A program made the position numbers and the translations under genes. Below are positions 24,994-33,981 of a stretch of 64,000 nt of DNA, in pieces. This DNA comes from Lachnospiraceae bacterium (GTDB lineage Bacteria > Bacillota > Clostridia > Lachnospirales > Lachnospiraceae). Location of the stretch: the NCBI GenBank assembly GCA_024681775.1, contig JAILAF010000109.1:1-64000 (forward strand). The letters run 5' to 3'. Positions within the stretch are counted from its first letter, which is position 1. Each line of letters begins with the position of its first letter. The notes below the pieces were generated by a model that had not been told where the DNA came from, ran no database searches, and saw only the letters and a list, made by a program, of their open reading frames with translations.

Positions 24994-25037
24994 AAAGGGG
25001 GCGTCCCTCACCTGACAGTGAGGGGCGCCCCCTTTTT
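24994..25037. terminator. Bidirectional terminator between hsp20 and the zinc-ribbon gene
   Basis: AAAGGGGGCGTCCCTCAC pairs with GTGAGGGGCGCCCCCTTT around CTGACA, with A-run and T-run on the two sides; it serves both convergent genes. Confidence 0.9.
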
Positions 25038-25056
25038 GTTTTGCTTTCTTTCGCCA

Positions 25057-25923
25057 TTACCAGTCGGAATCCCAGGAACTGCTCGAATCCCAGGAGTCCC
25101 AGGAGCTGTCGGAGTCCCAGTCCCAGGAGCTGTCCGAATCCCAGGAGGAATCGGAATCCCAGGTGTAGCTGTAACTGTCACTTCCGTCGGAATACCAGTC
25201 CGTGTCCTCGAAATCGGTTCCGGAATGATCGTAGATCTCATAGTCGGAGCTCGTCTCATCGGTGATCAGATCGTCTAGAAAATCGCTGTCACTGAGATAA
25301 TCCCAGGAATCCAGGAGGCTGTCATAGGAATACCAGGAATGGTTCTGATAGTAATAATCATTGCCCTGGTAACGGTAATAGCCCTGGGACGGCGTATGAT
25401 CCTTTGCCGCGATGATAAAACTGATGATGAGGCAGAGCACCACGAGTCCGACCTTGCTGAAGCAGAACATCAGGATAAGGCTGAGAAAACTTTCCATGCA
25501 GGAGGATGTGGATGCTGCCTCCGGCTTCGGAGCGCGGGTTGCGGATCCCGCGTTGTTACTCTTCTGCTTGGCGATCTCCGCTTTCAGCTTCTGGTAGATC
25601 TCATTTACCGCATACTCTTCATCGGCGCCCTGATAGCGGACCGCTCTCGTGCCGTCGGCCTTATTCTTGTAGACGACAAAATCTCCGTGCTCATCTTTAT
25701 AGATACCGAAGGCTCTGGGTTCCTTCACGTCCTTTCCGATGAAAAATCTGGTGACATTTTCAGGGGGCAGGTTGCGCGCAGTGTACCACTCCATGAGTTC
25801 TATAACGGTCCTGGGCTGATCGGCTGCGGTGCGGTTTGCGGTAGGCATGGTGGCCCCGCAGTTGGGACAGACCTTTTCCCTTTCGTCGATCAGTGAATTG
25901 CAATAATCGCATTTTACTTTCAT
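25057..25923 (-). CDS. Zinc-ribbon membrane protein with Ser/Trp/Asp-rich tail
   Basis: 288 aa. An N-terminal zinc ribbon (CDYCNSLIDEREKVCPNCG, residues 5-23) is followed by a soluble region, a membrane helix (FCFSKVGLVVLCLIISFIIA, about 155-175) and a long acidic tail made of SWDSD/SSWD repeats rich in Tyr before it. The tail is low-complexity and likely extracellular. Function unknown; it is 15 bp upstream of nothing but the PrsW-like stop, so the two form an operon (PrsW-like gene first). Zinc-ribbon anchors recur at 56.7-59.4 kb. Confidence 0.7.
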   Translation of the reverse strand: MKVKCDYCNSLIDEREKVCPNCGATMPTANRTAADQPRTVIELMEWYTARNLPPENVTRFFIGKDVKEPRAFGIYKDEHGDFVVYKNKADGTRAVRYQGADEEYAVNEIYQKLKAEIAKQKSNNAGSATRAPKPEAASTSSCMESFLSLILMFCFSKVGLVVLCLIISFIIAAKDHTPSQGYYRYQGNDYYYQNHSWYSYDSLLDSWDYLSDSDFLDDLITDETSSDYEIYDHSGTDFEDTDWYSDGSDSYSYTWDSDSSWDSDSSWDWDSDSSWDSWDSSSSWDSDW

Positions 25924-25938
25924 CTCTTGTCTCCCCCC

Positions 25939-26685
25939 TTACCAGTCTTCGGAGGCTGAAGCGGTGTCAGCCTTTTCTGCGCTTTCCGGGCCGTCTCCTC
26001 CCGGAATGGCGCTGTCCCCTTTGGACAGCCGGAGGAAGAAGTAGATCGAGGTACCGGTGATCAGCAGCACGTAGACCGCAAAGAGAATGTACAGGGAGGT
26101 CCTCCTGCCGCCGAGGCAGAATTCATACAGTCCCTGCATGGCGAAGGGAACGCAGAAGGCTTCGATCAGGTGCAGCCGTTTTCCCTTCGCATTCCCACGT
26201 CCCTCATCCAGCTTGGCCAGTCCGAAAAAGTAGCCCATGTAGACTGCCAGGATGATCTGGGAAATGAGGGGAAGCAGGAGTCTTACGGGCTCCAGGTCCG
26301 ATCCGTATTTGATCAGGTAGACGATGTTTTCTCCGGTGACGAATCCGACGGAAACGGTGACCGCATAGACGATGGCATCAAAGGTGTAGTTGAACGCCCG
26401 GTCCTTCCAGGCGGCCAGCCGCAGCACGAGATATTTTGCGCCCACTTCGATCAGCGCGGTCACGAGAAAGGCATCCGTAAAAACAAAAAGGAGCGAGGTG
26501 TCACCGTAGAAAACGGGCGTGAGCAATTTGATCAAAAGGGTCCTGAGAAGGATCGCCGCAAGAATGGAAAGCACGCCGAAGGCAAAGAGCTTCAGCAGGA
26601 GCATCGGGGGCTCCTTTTCGACCTTATCGAATTTCCATACGATGGCAAAAAGCAGTATCCCCGGAAGTACGGCCAGCAAAAACAT
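25939..26685 (-). CDS. PrsW-like membrane protein, catalytic residues substituted
   Basis: 248 aa from ATG 26685 (AAGGAGGAAG upstream), about seven membrane helices. The layout follows PrsW (M82) proteases: ALIEVGAKYLVLR where EExxK is expected, FDAIVYAVTVSVGFVTGENI for the FDGIVYG..GF..EN helix, and IILAVYMGYFFGLAK and PFAMQGLYEF where PrsW has histidines. The second Glu and both His are replaced (V, Q, Q), so it is probably a non-catalytic relative that may bind rather than cut partners. Co-transcribed with the zinc-ribbon gene. Confidence 0.7.
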   Translation of the reverse strand: MFLLAVLPGILLFAIVWKFDKVEKEPPMLLLKLFAFGVLSILAAILLRTLLIKLLTPVFYGDTSLLFVFTDAFLVTALIEVGAKYLVLRLAAWKDRAFNYTFDAIVYAVTVSVGFVTGENIVYLIKYGSDLEPVRLLLPLISQIILAVYMGYFFGLAKLDEGRGNAKGKRLHLIEAFCVPFAMQGLYEFCLGGRRTSLYILFAVYVLLITGTSIYFFLRLSKGDSAIPGGDGPESAEKADTASASEDW

Positions 26686-26809
26686 AGGATCTTCCTCCTT
26701 TTCTGATATGAGATCATTCAGGGAGTATTCTATCACAATCGGCGGGGAATGTGGGAAGAAATGATCAGAGACCGGCAGACGGTATTTATCGTGATGCGAT
26801 AAATTTTTG

Positions 26810-26838
26810 TTGACATTTATAAGCCGGTGGGGTATAGT
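26810..26838 (+). promoter_or_regulatory. Sigma-A promoter of the DUF4173 gene
   Basis: TTGACA (26810-26815), 17-bp spacer, TATAGT (26833-26838); one mismatch to consensus in total. Confidence 0.85.
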
Positions 26839-26933
26839 GTGGCTTGAAAGCGGGGAAATGTGCGAAATACCGCGCACGATGCTTTCGAAAAAGCTTTCCG
26901 TTGGGAAGCGATTGATGAGTGGAGGGTGAATCC

Positions 26934-28514
26934 ATGGATTCTGCCAATGTGAAGAACGATACGAACGAAGCCGCGATCCAAAATGCGGCTGAGACCAGGA
27001 CCAACGCAGGCAGCGCTGCGGCCGGGATCAATGCAAACGCAGCGCCGGCCCAGGCCGTGCAAAAGTCCCACGTAGATACCGGGGAAATGGTGGCACGCTG
27101 CAGGCGGGTCCTGCCGAAGGCTCTGATCTTCGCCATATCCGCCGTGCTCCTCCTGTACCGGAACCGGACGTCCGCCATGTACCCCGTCTTTATGGGGATC
27201 TCCCTGGGGCTGCTGGCCCGGGACTGCAAGGAAGCAGGCCGGAGCCTGATCCGCAGCGCCGCCGGGAAGCCGGATATCAAGCTCTTCTACTGCGTGGTGC
27301 TGATGCTGCTGTCCATCACCAAATGCGTGATCATCTCCCCGGACATCTCCTGGGGGAGCGGACTGGGGATCCTGCTGATCTGGACCTGCCTGCTGCTGAA
27401 GGTCTACGCGGACAGAGAGGGGCAGGAGGTGACAGAGCAACTGGCTTACATGGTGCAGATGCTCCTGGTCCCCTTAAAGCACCTGGAGCTTCCATTTCAT
27501 GACATCTCTGTCACACGCCGCTCCACCGCAGGGGAGATGAGCCCCGGGAAAAAGCGGGCACGGAGCATCCTCATCGGGCTCCTCATCGCCATCCCGCTGA
27601 TCGTAGTGATCCTGGCGCTCTTAAGCTCTGCGGATATGATCTTCGGGGATCTGGTGCAGCGAATCCTGGACTGCATCGAGCTGCCGGAGCTGGGGGCGGA
27701 CTACTTCGGCGTGCCCTTCAAGCTGTGCGTAAGCTTCCTTGCCTTTTACTGTTGGGCAGGGGCACTGGGGAAGGAATCCTTCCGTGCGCCGAAGGAAGGA
27801 AAGCGCTTCGATGCCGTCATCGCCATTACCTTTAACAGCATCATCGCCGTGATCTACCTGATCTTCAGTGGGATCCAGTTCGTATACCTGGTGGGGCGGA
27901 TGGAGCTCCCCGGCGGATATACCTACGCAGAGTATGCACACGAGGGATTCTACCAGCTGCTGGCGGTAACGATCCTGAATCTGATGCTGGTGTCATTTTG
28001 TAAGAAGCACTTCGGGGAGAACATCGCTCTGAAGGTGATCCTGACCATCATCAGCCTCTGCACTTACGTGATGATCGCCTCCTCCGCACTGCGGATGTTC
28101 CTGTATGTGGGTGTCTACGGACTCAGTCACCTGCGAGTGTACGTGCTGTGGCTCCTGGTGGTGCTGGTGGTATGGACCACACTGCTGACGGTGGGAATCT
28201 ACCGGCAGGGGATCCCCTTCTTCCGGATCATCACCGTATTTGTTTCCGTGTGGTATCTGGCCTTTGCCTTCTCCGTTCCGGACCGGTGGATCGCAGCCTA
28301 TGACCTGCAGCTGGAAGTGCCGCCGGTGGATCTGGCCTATGAGGTGTATGCGGATGCGACGGAGGTGATCCTGGAGGATGGACGGTACTGGGCAGATTTC
28401 CGGGAGAACAACAGCTACGATGTGGGGAGGTATCGGAAGCGGAACGCGCTGCAGCGGGTGCGGAAGTTCAATTTCGCCGAGGAAGCAGCTATGAAGCTGA
28501 TGATCGATAATTAA
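26934..28514 (+). CDS. DUF4173 polytopic membrane protein
   Basis: 526 aa from ATG 26934 (GGAGGGTG upstream). The first 50 residues are Ala/Asn-rich and soluble; then roughly ten membrane helices. The DUF4173 hallmark is the segment YTYAEYAHEGFYQLLAVTIL at about 320-340 followed by LMLVSFCKK. The C-terminal soluble tail (about 450-526) is cytosolic or extracellular. Function is not established for the family. It has its own strong promoter, divergent from the zinc-ribbon/PrsW-like operon. Confidence 0.82.
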   Translation: MDSANVKNDTNEAAIQNAAETRTNAGSAAAGINANAAPAQAVQKSHVDTGEMVARCRRVLPKALIFAISAVLLLYRNRTSAMYPVFMGISLGLLARDCKEAGRSLIRSAAGKPDIKLFYCVVLMLLSITKCVIISPDISWGSGLGILLIWTCLLLKVYADREGQEVTEQLAYMVQMLLVPLKHLELPFHDISVTRRSTAGEMSPGKKRARSILIGLLIAIPLIVVILALLSSADMIFGDLVQRILDCIELPELGADYFGVPFKLCVSFLAFYCWAGALGKESFRAPKEGKRFDAVIAITFNSIIAVIYLIFSGIQFVYLVGRMELPGGYTYAEYAHEGFYQLLAVTILNLMLVSFCKKHFGENIALKVILTIISLCTYVMIASSALRMFLYVGVYGLSHLRVYVLWLLVVLVVWTTLLTVGIYRQGIPFFRIITVFVSVWYLAFAFSVPDRWIAAYDLQLEVPPVDLAYEVYADATEVILEDGRYWADFRENNSYDVGRYRKRNALQRVRKFNFAEEAAMKLMIDN

Positions 28515-28553
28515 GCTAAGAATCCTTCCGGTAGAGGAAAAGGTACAAAGCAA

Positions 28554-28577
28554 AGAAAAAGCGGGCACAAGGCCCGC
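28554..28577 (-). terminator. Intrinsic terminator of the HAD phosphatase gene
   Basis: GCGGGC/GCCCGC stem with loop CTTGT on the minus strand and a five-T run. Confidence 0.75.
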
Positions 28578-28579
28578 AC

Positions 28580-29239
28580 TCAAATCCCCCCGGCGAGGAT
28601 ATTCGCCACATCCGCGGGCTGCTCCGCAAATACCGTAGCGCCCTGCGCCTCCAGAAAGTCCCGGTCCCGGAATCCCCAGAGAGCAACGATGCAGGGGAGC
28701 CCGGCATTCTCCGCCGTCTGCAGATCCACCTCGGAATCTCCGACATAAACGGACTCCTCCGGGGCGGCCCCCAGCTCCTCCATGGCGATCCGTACCATAT
28801 CCGGAGCGGGCTTGCGCGCTACGCCGGGGCGCTCGCCGATGGCCACATCCACGTACTCTGCGAAAAAGCGCTCGTTTAATTCCTTCACGGCAGGGTCGAT
28901 CTTGTTGGAGACAATGGCGCAGCGATACCCCCGCTCCTTCAGCGTCTTCATCAGGGGCAGGATGCCGTCGTAGGGGCCGGTCTTGTCCAGGCAGTGGGCG
29001 GTATAGTACTCCCGAAAGACGGGGAGCATGGCATCGATGGTGCTCTCCGGCGTCCCTTCCGGCACGGCGCAGGTAATGGCGACGCGGATGCCGCTGCCGA
29101 AAAATCTGCGGTACTCTTCCAGGGTCCGCAGGGGCATGCCAAAGCGCTCCAGCACGTAGTTTACGGCATCCGTCAGATCCTCCAGAGTGTTCAGGACAGT
29201 GCCGTCCATATCAAAGATCACTGTGTTTTTTTCACGCAT
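28580..29239 (-). CDS. HAD hydrolase, phosphoglycolate phosphatase-like
   Basis: 219 aa, cytosolic. HAD motif I IFDMDGTVLNT (Asp 10 and 12), motif II AIVSNK, motif III Lys in VARKPAPD, motif IV YVGDSEVDLQTA; the cap domain is the Gph/PGP helical type. It should dephosphorylate a small phosphorylated metabolite such as 2-phosphoglycolate; specificity is uncertain. Monocistronic, convergent to the DUF4173 gene. Confidence 0.88.
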   Translation of the reverse strand: MREKNTVIFDMDGTVLNTLEDLTDAVNYVLERFGMPLRTLEEYRRFFGSGIRVAITCAVPEGTPESTIDAMLPVFREYYTAHCLDKTGPYDGILPLMKTLKERGYRCAIVSNKIDPAVKELNERFFAEYVDVAIGERPGVARKPAPDMVRIAMEELGAAPEESVYVGDSEVDLQTAENAGLPCIVALWGFRDRDFLEAQGATVFAEQPADVANILAGGI

Positions 29240-29400
29240 AATTCAAATCCCGTCTCTTCCACACATAGCTATCCTCAGGCCGGATATCGTCCAACCATAC
29301 AAAAAATACCATTTTCTGCAGGTTTTCGCAATGAAGGAAACCGATCCGGCACCCCCGTATGAAAGTCTTCACAAACTTACTGCCGTTTTTATCAAATTGT

Positions 29401-29429
29401 TTGACTATTTATAAATTTTTCATTGTATT
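29401..29429 (+). promoter_or_regulatory. Candidate promoter for the hydrogenase-chemoreceptor gene
   Basis: TTGACT (29401-29406), 17-bp spacer, TGTATT (29424-29429), in an AT-rich 280-bp gap upstream of ATG 29522. The weak -10 leaves room for another sigma factor. Confidence 0.5.
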
Positions 29430-29521
29430 TTTAGCCAAAAAACGCGCATAATATTAGATGCACGTTGTCTTTTTCAACCCTTTATCCATTTAGTATTCTG
29501 AAACAGAAATGGGGGATCACT

Positions 29522-31453
29522 ATGAGTCTAGTTCATACCAACGAGAAATGTATCGGATGTAACCGCTGTATCCGCTCCTGCAGCTGCATGGGTGCTAACA
29601 TTGCCGTAGAAAAAGAGCGCGGCAATGTCATCGAGGTGGATCCGAAGAAGTGTATCGCCTGCGGCGCGTGCATCGATGCCTGCGAGCACGGTGCCAGGGA
29701 GTACGATGACGACGTGGATCGTTTCTTCGCCGATCTGAAAAAGGGAACGAAGATCTCCGTCCTGATCGCACCCGCATTTCTGGCAAACTATCCCAACGAG
29801 TATGAGAAATTCCTGGGCATGCTGAAGAAGCTGGGCGTGAACCGCTTTGTCAGCGTCTCCTTCGGCGCGGACATCACCACCTGGGGCTATATCAAGTACA
29901 TCACCGAGCACAATTTCTACGGCGGCATTTCCCAACCCTGCCCTGCAGTGGTGGGCTATATCGAGCGCTACCTGCCCGAGGTCCTGCCGAAGCTGATGCC
30001 GGTCCACAGCCCCATGATGTGCACCGCTGTCTATATGAAGAAATACATGGGCATCAGCGACAAGCTGGCCTTCATCAGCCCCTGCATCGCGAAGAAAAAC
30101 GAGATCGACGATCCCAACTGCGGCGGCTATATCTCCTACAACCTGACTTTCTCCAAGCTGGCAGCCTACCTGCGGGCCAATCCCGTCAGCGGCGCTACGC
30201 CTTTCAAGGATGAGATCGAGTACGGCCTGGGTTCCATCTATCCCATGCCCGGCGGTCTGAAGGAAAATGTGTACTGGCTCCTGGGTGAGGACGCCCTGGT
30301 CCGCCAGATGGAGGGCGAGAGGCATATGTACGAGTACCTCCAGCGGAACAAGGACCGCATCAAGGGTGGGAAGACCAATTACCTCTTCATCGACGCCCTG
30401 AACTGTTCCGGCGGATGCCTCTACGGCACCGGCGTGGACAACCGCAAGACCATGAACGAGGATGTGTTCATGGCCATCCAGAAGATCAAGATCGACAGCA
30501 AAAACGCGTCGAAGAAATCCGCATGGGGCAGAAATCTCACCCCCGAGAAGCGTCTGGCTGCGCTGAACAAACAGTTCGCAAACCTGCGGCTGGAGGATTT
30601 CATCCGCCATTACACGGACCGCAGCAAGGATTGCGCCTACAAGATGCCCACGGAGGCAGAGATCGACGCCATCTTCAAGAAGATGCACAAAACAGATCCC
30701 GAGAAACGCAGCATCGACTGCGGATGCTGCGGATACGAGAGCTGCCGCGAGATGGCCATCGCCATCCACAACGGATTCAGCCATCGCCGGAACTGCGTGC
30801 ACTACATCAAGGACAGAGCATACGAAGAGAAGGACAAGGCTATGGCTCTGGCGGATGAGGTCAGCTCCGTACAGGAGGAAATGAACCGGACAAAGGCCTC
30901 CGTTTCCGTAGAGATCAACGAAAGCTTCGAAAAGCTTCTGGATTCCATCACTCAGATCAAAAAGGTCAGCGACGAAAACGCGAAGCAGACCGACAATATC
31001 TCCGCGTCCATGTCGGATGTGGATGAGTTCGTCAAGAACCTGAAGGACGTCATCGATGTCATCGAAAAATACCTGGAGAAGCTGGGCGCCAACAATGCAG
31101 ACGTCATCGCCATTTCCGAACAGACGAACCTGCTGGCACTGAACGCTTCCATCGAGGCAGCCAGAGCGGGCGAGGCCGGCAGAGGATTTGCCGTGGTGGC
31201 TGACGAGATCAAGACCCTGGCGGAGAACTCCAAGAGTACCGCCGACGACAGCAACAAGAACAACAACGACATCAAGGACACCATCGGCAAGCTTATCATA
31301 GAAGCCGAGAAGCTCTCCGAGATCGTGGAAAGCGTCAACAAGGCCGCACAGGATCTGGTGACCTCCTCCGAGAAGACCGGAGAATCCATCGGAACCATGG
31401 AAGCGCTCACCGAAAATGTGGAAAATGCACTGAAACAGGTGCTGGAATCCTAA
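29522..31453 (+). CDS. Sensory [FeFe]-hydrogenase/methyl-accepting chemotaxis fusion
   Basis: 643 aa from ATG 29522 (GGGGGA upstream); no membrane segment. Two 4Fe-4S ferredoxin motifs (CIGCNRC..C at 10-20 and CIACGAC..C at 44-54) precede an [FeFe]-hydrogenase H-cluster domain with L1 SQPCPA (C140), L2 SPCIAKK (C188) and L3 [11 protein letters not shown] (C295, C299). Another Fe-S module follows (CGCCGYESC, 400-408). The C-terminal half is an MCP signalling coiled coil with the conserved hairpin [20 protein letters not shown] (about 535-555). It probably reports H2 or redox state to CheA/CheW. Confidence 0.9.
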   Translation: MSLVHTNEKCIGCNRCIRSCSCMGANIAVEKERGNVIEVDPKKCIACGACIDACEHGAREYDDDVDRFFADLKKGTKISVLIAPAFLANYPNEYEKFLGMLKKLGVNRFVSVSFGADITTWGYIKYITEHNFYGGISQPCPAVVGYIERYLPEVLPKLMPVHSPMMCTAVYMKKYMGISDKLAFISPCIAKKNEIDDPNCGGYISYNLTFSKLAAYLRANPVSGATPFKDEIEYGLGSIYPMPGGLKENVYWLLGEDALVRQMEGERHMYEYLQRNKDRIKGGKTNYLFIDALNCSGGCLYGTGVDNRKTMNEDVFMAIQKIKIDSKNASKKSAWGRNLTPEKRLAALNKQFANLRLEDFIRHYTDRSKDCAYKMPTEAEIDAIFKKMHKTDPEKRSIDCGCCGYESCREMAIAIHNGFSHRRNCVHYIKDRAYEEKDKAMALADEVSSVQEEMNRTKASVSVEINESFEKLLDSITQIKKVSDENAKQTDNISASMSDVDEFVKNLKDVIDVIEKYLEKLGANNADVIAISEQTNLLALNASIEAARAGEAGRGFAVVADEIKTLAENSKSTADDSNKNNNDIKDTIGKLIIEAEKLSEIVESVNKAAQDLVTSSEKTGESIGTMEALTENVENALKQVLES

Positions 31454-31506
31454 ATGTATCGAAAGGAGGCCGGATCCCGGGAGATCGATCCCCCGGAAGG
31501 GCAAAA

Positions 31507-32466
31507 ATGAAGAAAAGAATTACCAAAGTCATTGCGTTACTGGCGGCGCTGATGCTGCTTGCAGGGTGCGGCAGCGCACCTGCGGACAATACCGACATCC
31601 GTGTCGGTTCTCTGAAAGGGCCCACGTCCATCGGCATCATTCAGATGATCCACAATGCGGAGGGCAGCCGCTATCAATTCACCATGGAGACCCAGGCAGA
31701 TGTGCTCCTGGCTTCCGTGGTCGCCGGGGATCTGGACATCGCCCTGGTTCCTGCCAATGTGGCATCGGTGCTCTATAACAAAACAAGCGGCGGCGTCTCC
31801 GTCATCGACATCAACACGCTGGGCGTGCTGTACATGGTCAGCGGGGACAGCTCCATCAAGCTCATCTCCGATCTGGCAGGACGCACGGTCTATACCACCG
31901 GCGCAGGCACCACCCCGGAGTACGTACTGCGGTATCTGCTGGATCAGTACGGACTCTCTGACCGGGTAGACATCGAGTTCAAATCCGAAGCAGCGGAAGT
32001 GGCAGCGGTCCTGGCCCAGGATCCCGGCGCGGTAGGTCTCCTGCCCCAGCCTTTTGTCACTGCTGCCATGGCGCAGAACGACGCCCTTTCCATCGTGCTG
32101 GATATGACAGCCGAGTGGAACGCACTGAACAACGGATCCCAGCTCGTGACCGGTGTTACCGTCGTACGCAGCGACTTCCTGAAGGAGCACCCCACAGCTG
32201 TAGCCGCCTTTCTGAAGGATCACGCCGCATCCGCGGAATTCGTGAACAGCGATACGGAGACCGCATCCGAGTATGTGGCGGAGGCCGGCATCATCGAGAA
32301 GGCCCCCGTGGCCAAGAAAGCCATCCCTTACTGCAACATCGTATGCATCTCCGGCTCCGAGATGAAGAGCGCCCTCTCCGGCTATCTTCAGGCACTCTAC
32401 GATCAGGATCCGAAATCCGTGGGCGGGAGCCTTCCTGCCGATGATTTCTACGCAGATGTGAAATGA
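31507..32466 (+). CDS. ABC transporter substrate-binding lipoprotein (NMT1/SsuA-like)
   Basis: 319 aa. Lipoprotein signal peptide (MKKRITKVIALLAALMLLAG then C, lipobox LAGC, Cys 21). The mature part has the type-2 periplasmic-binding fold seen in TauA/SsuA/THI5-like proteins: VGSLKGPTSIGIIQMI at the start and GLLPQPFVTAAMAQ in the second lobe. Ligand unknown (sulfonate, thiamine precursor and nitrate classes share this fold). It lies 53 bp after the hydrogenase-chemoreceptor gene and its stop overlaps the next start by ATGA, so it is co-translated with the fused transporter. Confidence 0.88.
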   Translation: MKKRITKVIALLAALMLLAGCGSAPADNTDIRVGSLKGPTSIGIIQMIHNAEGSRYQFTMETQADVLLASVVAGDLDIALVPANVASVLYNKTSGGVSVIDINTLGVLYMVSGDSSIKLISDLAGRTVYTTGAGTTPEYVLRYLLDQYGLSDRVDIEFKSEAAEVAAVLAQDPGAVGLLPQPFVTAAMAQNDALSIVLDMTAEWNALNNGSQLVTGVTVVRSDFLKEHPTAVAAFLKDHAASAEFVNSDTETASEYVAEAGIIEKAPVAKKAIPYCNIVCISGSEMKSALSGYLQALYDQDPKSVGGSLPADDFYADVK

Positions 32467-33908
32467 AGAAAAAACAGATCGTGAAAAAAGCGGTAATCCT
32501 GCTGATCTGGCTGGGCCTTTGGCAGGTTACCGCTTTGTGTGTGAAAAATCCCATCTACTTTGCTTCCCCCGCGGAAGTTGCGGCAGCGCTCTTCGAGAAG
32601 CTCCCCACTGCCGCGTTCCGGGAGTCTGTCATCGGATCCCTCATCCGGATTCTCTATGGCTTTTTGTTCTCCTTTTTCCTAGGGTATCTCAGCGCCTTTG
32701 CCGCCCATAAGCTGACATGGCTCGGAGACTTCCTCTCCCCTTTCATCACTTTTCTGAAATCCGTTCCCATCGCTGCCGTGGTGGTGATCCTGCTGATCTG
32801 GTGGGGACCGCGGTATCTGGTGCTGTGCATCAGCATGATGGTGGTATTTCCCAACATCTATTCCAATATGCGCACCGGCCTTGGCAGCATCGATCCGGGG
32901 CTTCCGGAGCTGGCAAAAGTATACCGGATCCCTCTGAAGGAACGGTTCTTCTGGATCTACCGGCCCGCCTACCTGCCCTATCTCCATTCGGCGGTCTCCG
33001 TCTCCCTGGGGATCTGCTTTAAGTCGGGGATCGCAGCGGAGGTCATCGGCCTGCCGGAGCGCTCCATCGGCGAGCAGCTCTACCGGGACAAGATCTACCT
33101 GAACACGGCGGGGGTCTTTGCCTGGATCATCGTGGTCCTCGCACTGAGCGCCCTGACGGAGCGGGTGATCCTGAAGGGAATGAAGCTGCTGGCGCAAAAG
33201 CCCGCTGCCATTGTGGAGTCTGCCGCAGTCTCGAAGGAGAATACGCAAGGCAGAAGCAGCCGGGAACAAGATCTGCATGAACGCAAAGCGCAGGAAGGCG
33301 CAGGCACTGCCGCAGCATACGAAGAGAAACCGGTGCTGAACGCACAGGGGATCCGGAAATCCTATGACGGAAAAATATTTGTTGACACAGATGTCACTAT
33401 GGAAAGTGGCAGACTCTACTGCCTGAAAGCGCCCTCCGGGTCAGGCAAGACCACGCTCCTGCGGGTTCTGGCAGGCCTCGATGGCCCCGACGAGGGACAT
33501 GTGGATGCGGGACGCATCAGCATGGTATTCCAGGAAAACCGACTCATCGAGCGGGGAAATGTCTTCCGCAACCTCCTCTTTGCAGGATGTGAAGGAGATC
33601 TGCAGGCAGAGCTGGCAGGGCTCCTGCCGGAACGGACCTTCCTGCTGCCCGCATCCTCCCTGAGCGGCGGCGAGAAGCGCAGGCTCTGTATAGCCATGGC
33701 GCTGCTGAGCCCTTCCGACATCGTGATCCTGGACGAGCCCTTCGCGGGACTGGATGAAGCAACGCGGCTGACCACCGCAGAGTGGATCCTGGCCCATTTA
33801 CAGGGCAGAGCCCTTCTCTTTACTACCCACGAGACCGATCCAGAGATCCTTTCCGGCGCCCGGACGGTGGCGCTCTATAAATATGCAAAATTGCCACAAA
33901 ACTCTTGA
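32463..33908 (+). CDS. ABC importer, permease and ATPase fused in one chain
   Basis: 481 aa. Residues 1-245 are a BPD-type (SsuC/TauC-like) permease with about six helices and an EAA loop (ELAKVYRIPLKERFFWIYRP, 149-168). A polar linker (about 246-290) leads to a full ATPase: Walker A APSGSGKT (323-330), Q-loop FQENR, signature SGGEKRR (401-407), Walker B VILDEPF (421-427) and H-loop TTHE. Importers of this class normally use two separate genes, so the permease-to-ATPase fusion is unusual. The start overlaps the binding-protein gene by 4 bp. Confidence 0.9.
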   Translation: MKKKQIVKKAVILLIWLGLWQVTALCVKNPIYFASPAEVAAALFEKLPTAAFRESVIGSLIRILYGFLFSFFLGYLSAFAAHKLTWLGDFLSPFITFLKSVPIAAVVVILLIWWGPRYLVLCISMMVVFPNIYSNMRTGLGSIDPGLPELAKVYRIPLKERFFWIYRPAYLPYLHSAVSVSLGICFKSGIAAEVIGLPERSIGEQLYRDKIYLNTAGVFAWIIVVLALSALTERVILKGMKLLAQKPAAIVESAAVSKENTQGRSSREQDLHERKAQEGAGTAAAYEEKPVLNAQGIRKSYDGKIFVDTDVTMESGRLYCLKAPSGSGKTTLLRVLAGLDGPDEGHVDAGRISMVFQENRLIERGNVFRNLLFAGCEGDLQAELAGLLPERTFLLPASSLSGGEKRRLCIAMALLSPSDIVILDEPFAGLDEATRLTTAEWILAHLQGRALLFTTHETDPEILSGARTVALYKYAKLPQNS

Positions 33909-33932
33909 ATTTTTGCGCAATTTTGTCATAAT
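33905..33932 (+). promoter_or_regulatory. Candidate promoter of the dCache chemoreceptor
   Basis: TTGAAT (33905-33910), 16-bp spacer, CATAAT (33927-33932) in a short AT-rich gap. It starts inside the stop region of the ABC gene. Confidence 0.45.
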
Positions 33933-33981
33933 AATTCAATATAAAGTGCTGTTTTCAGCATAAATAAGAGAGGGAAAAATC

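Noticed and set aside
29522-31453. Catalytic energy-conserving [FeFe]-hydrogenase
   Set aside because: The chain ends in an MCP signalling domain and lacks partner electron-transfer subunits nearby; the L1 motif is SQPCPA instead of TSCCPxW, as in sensory types.
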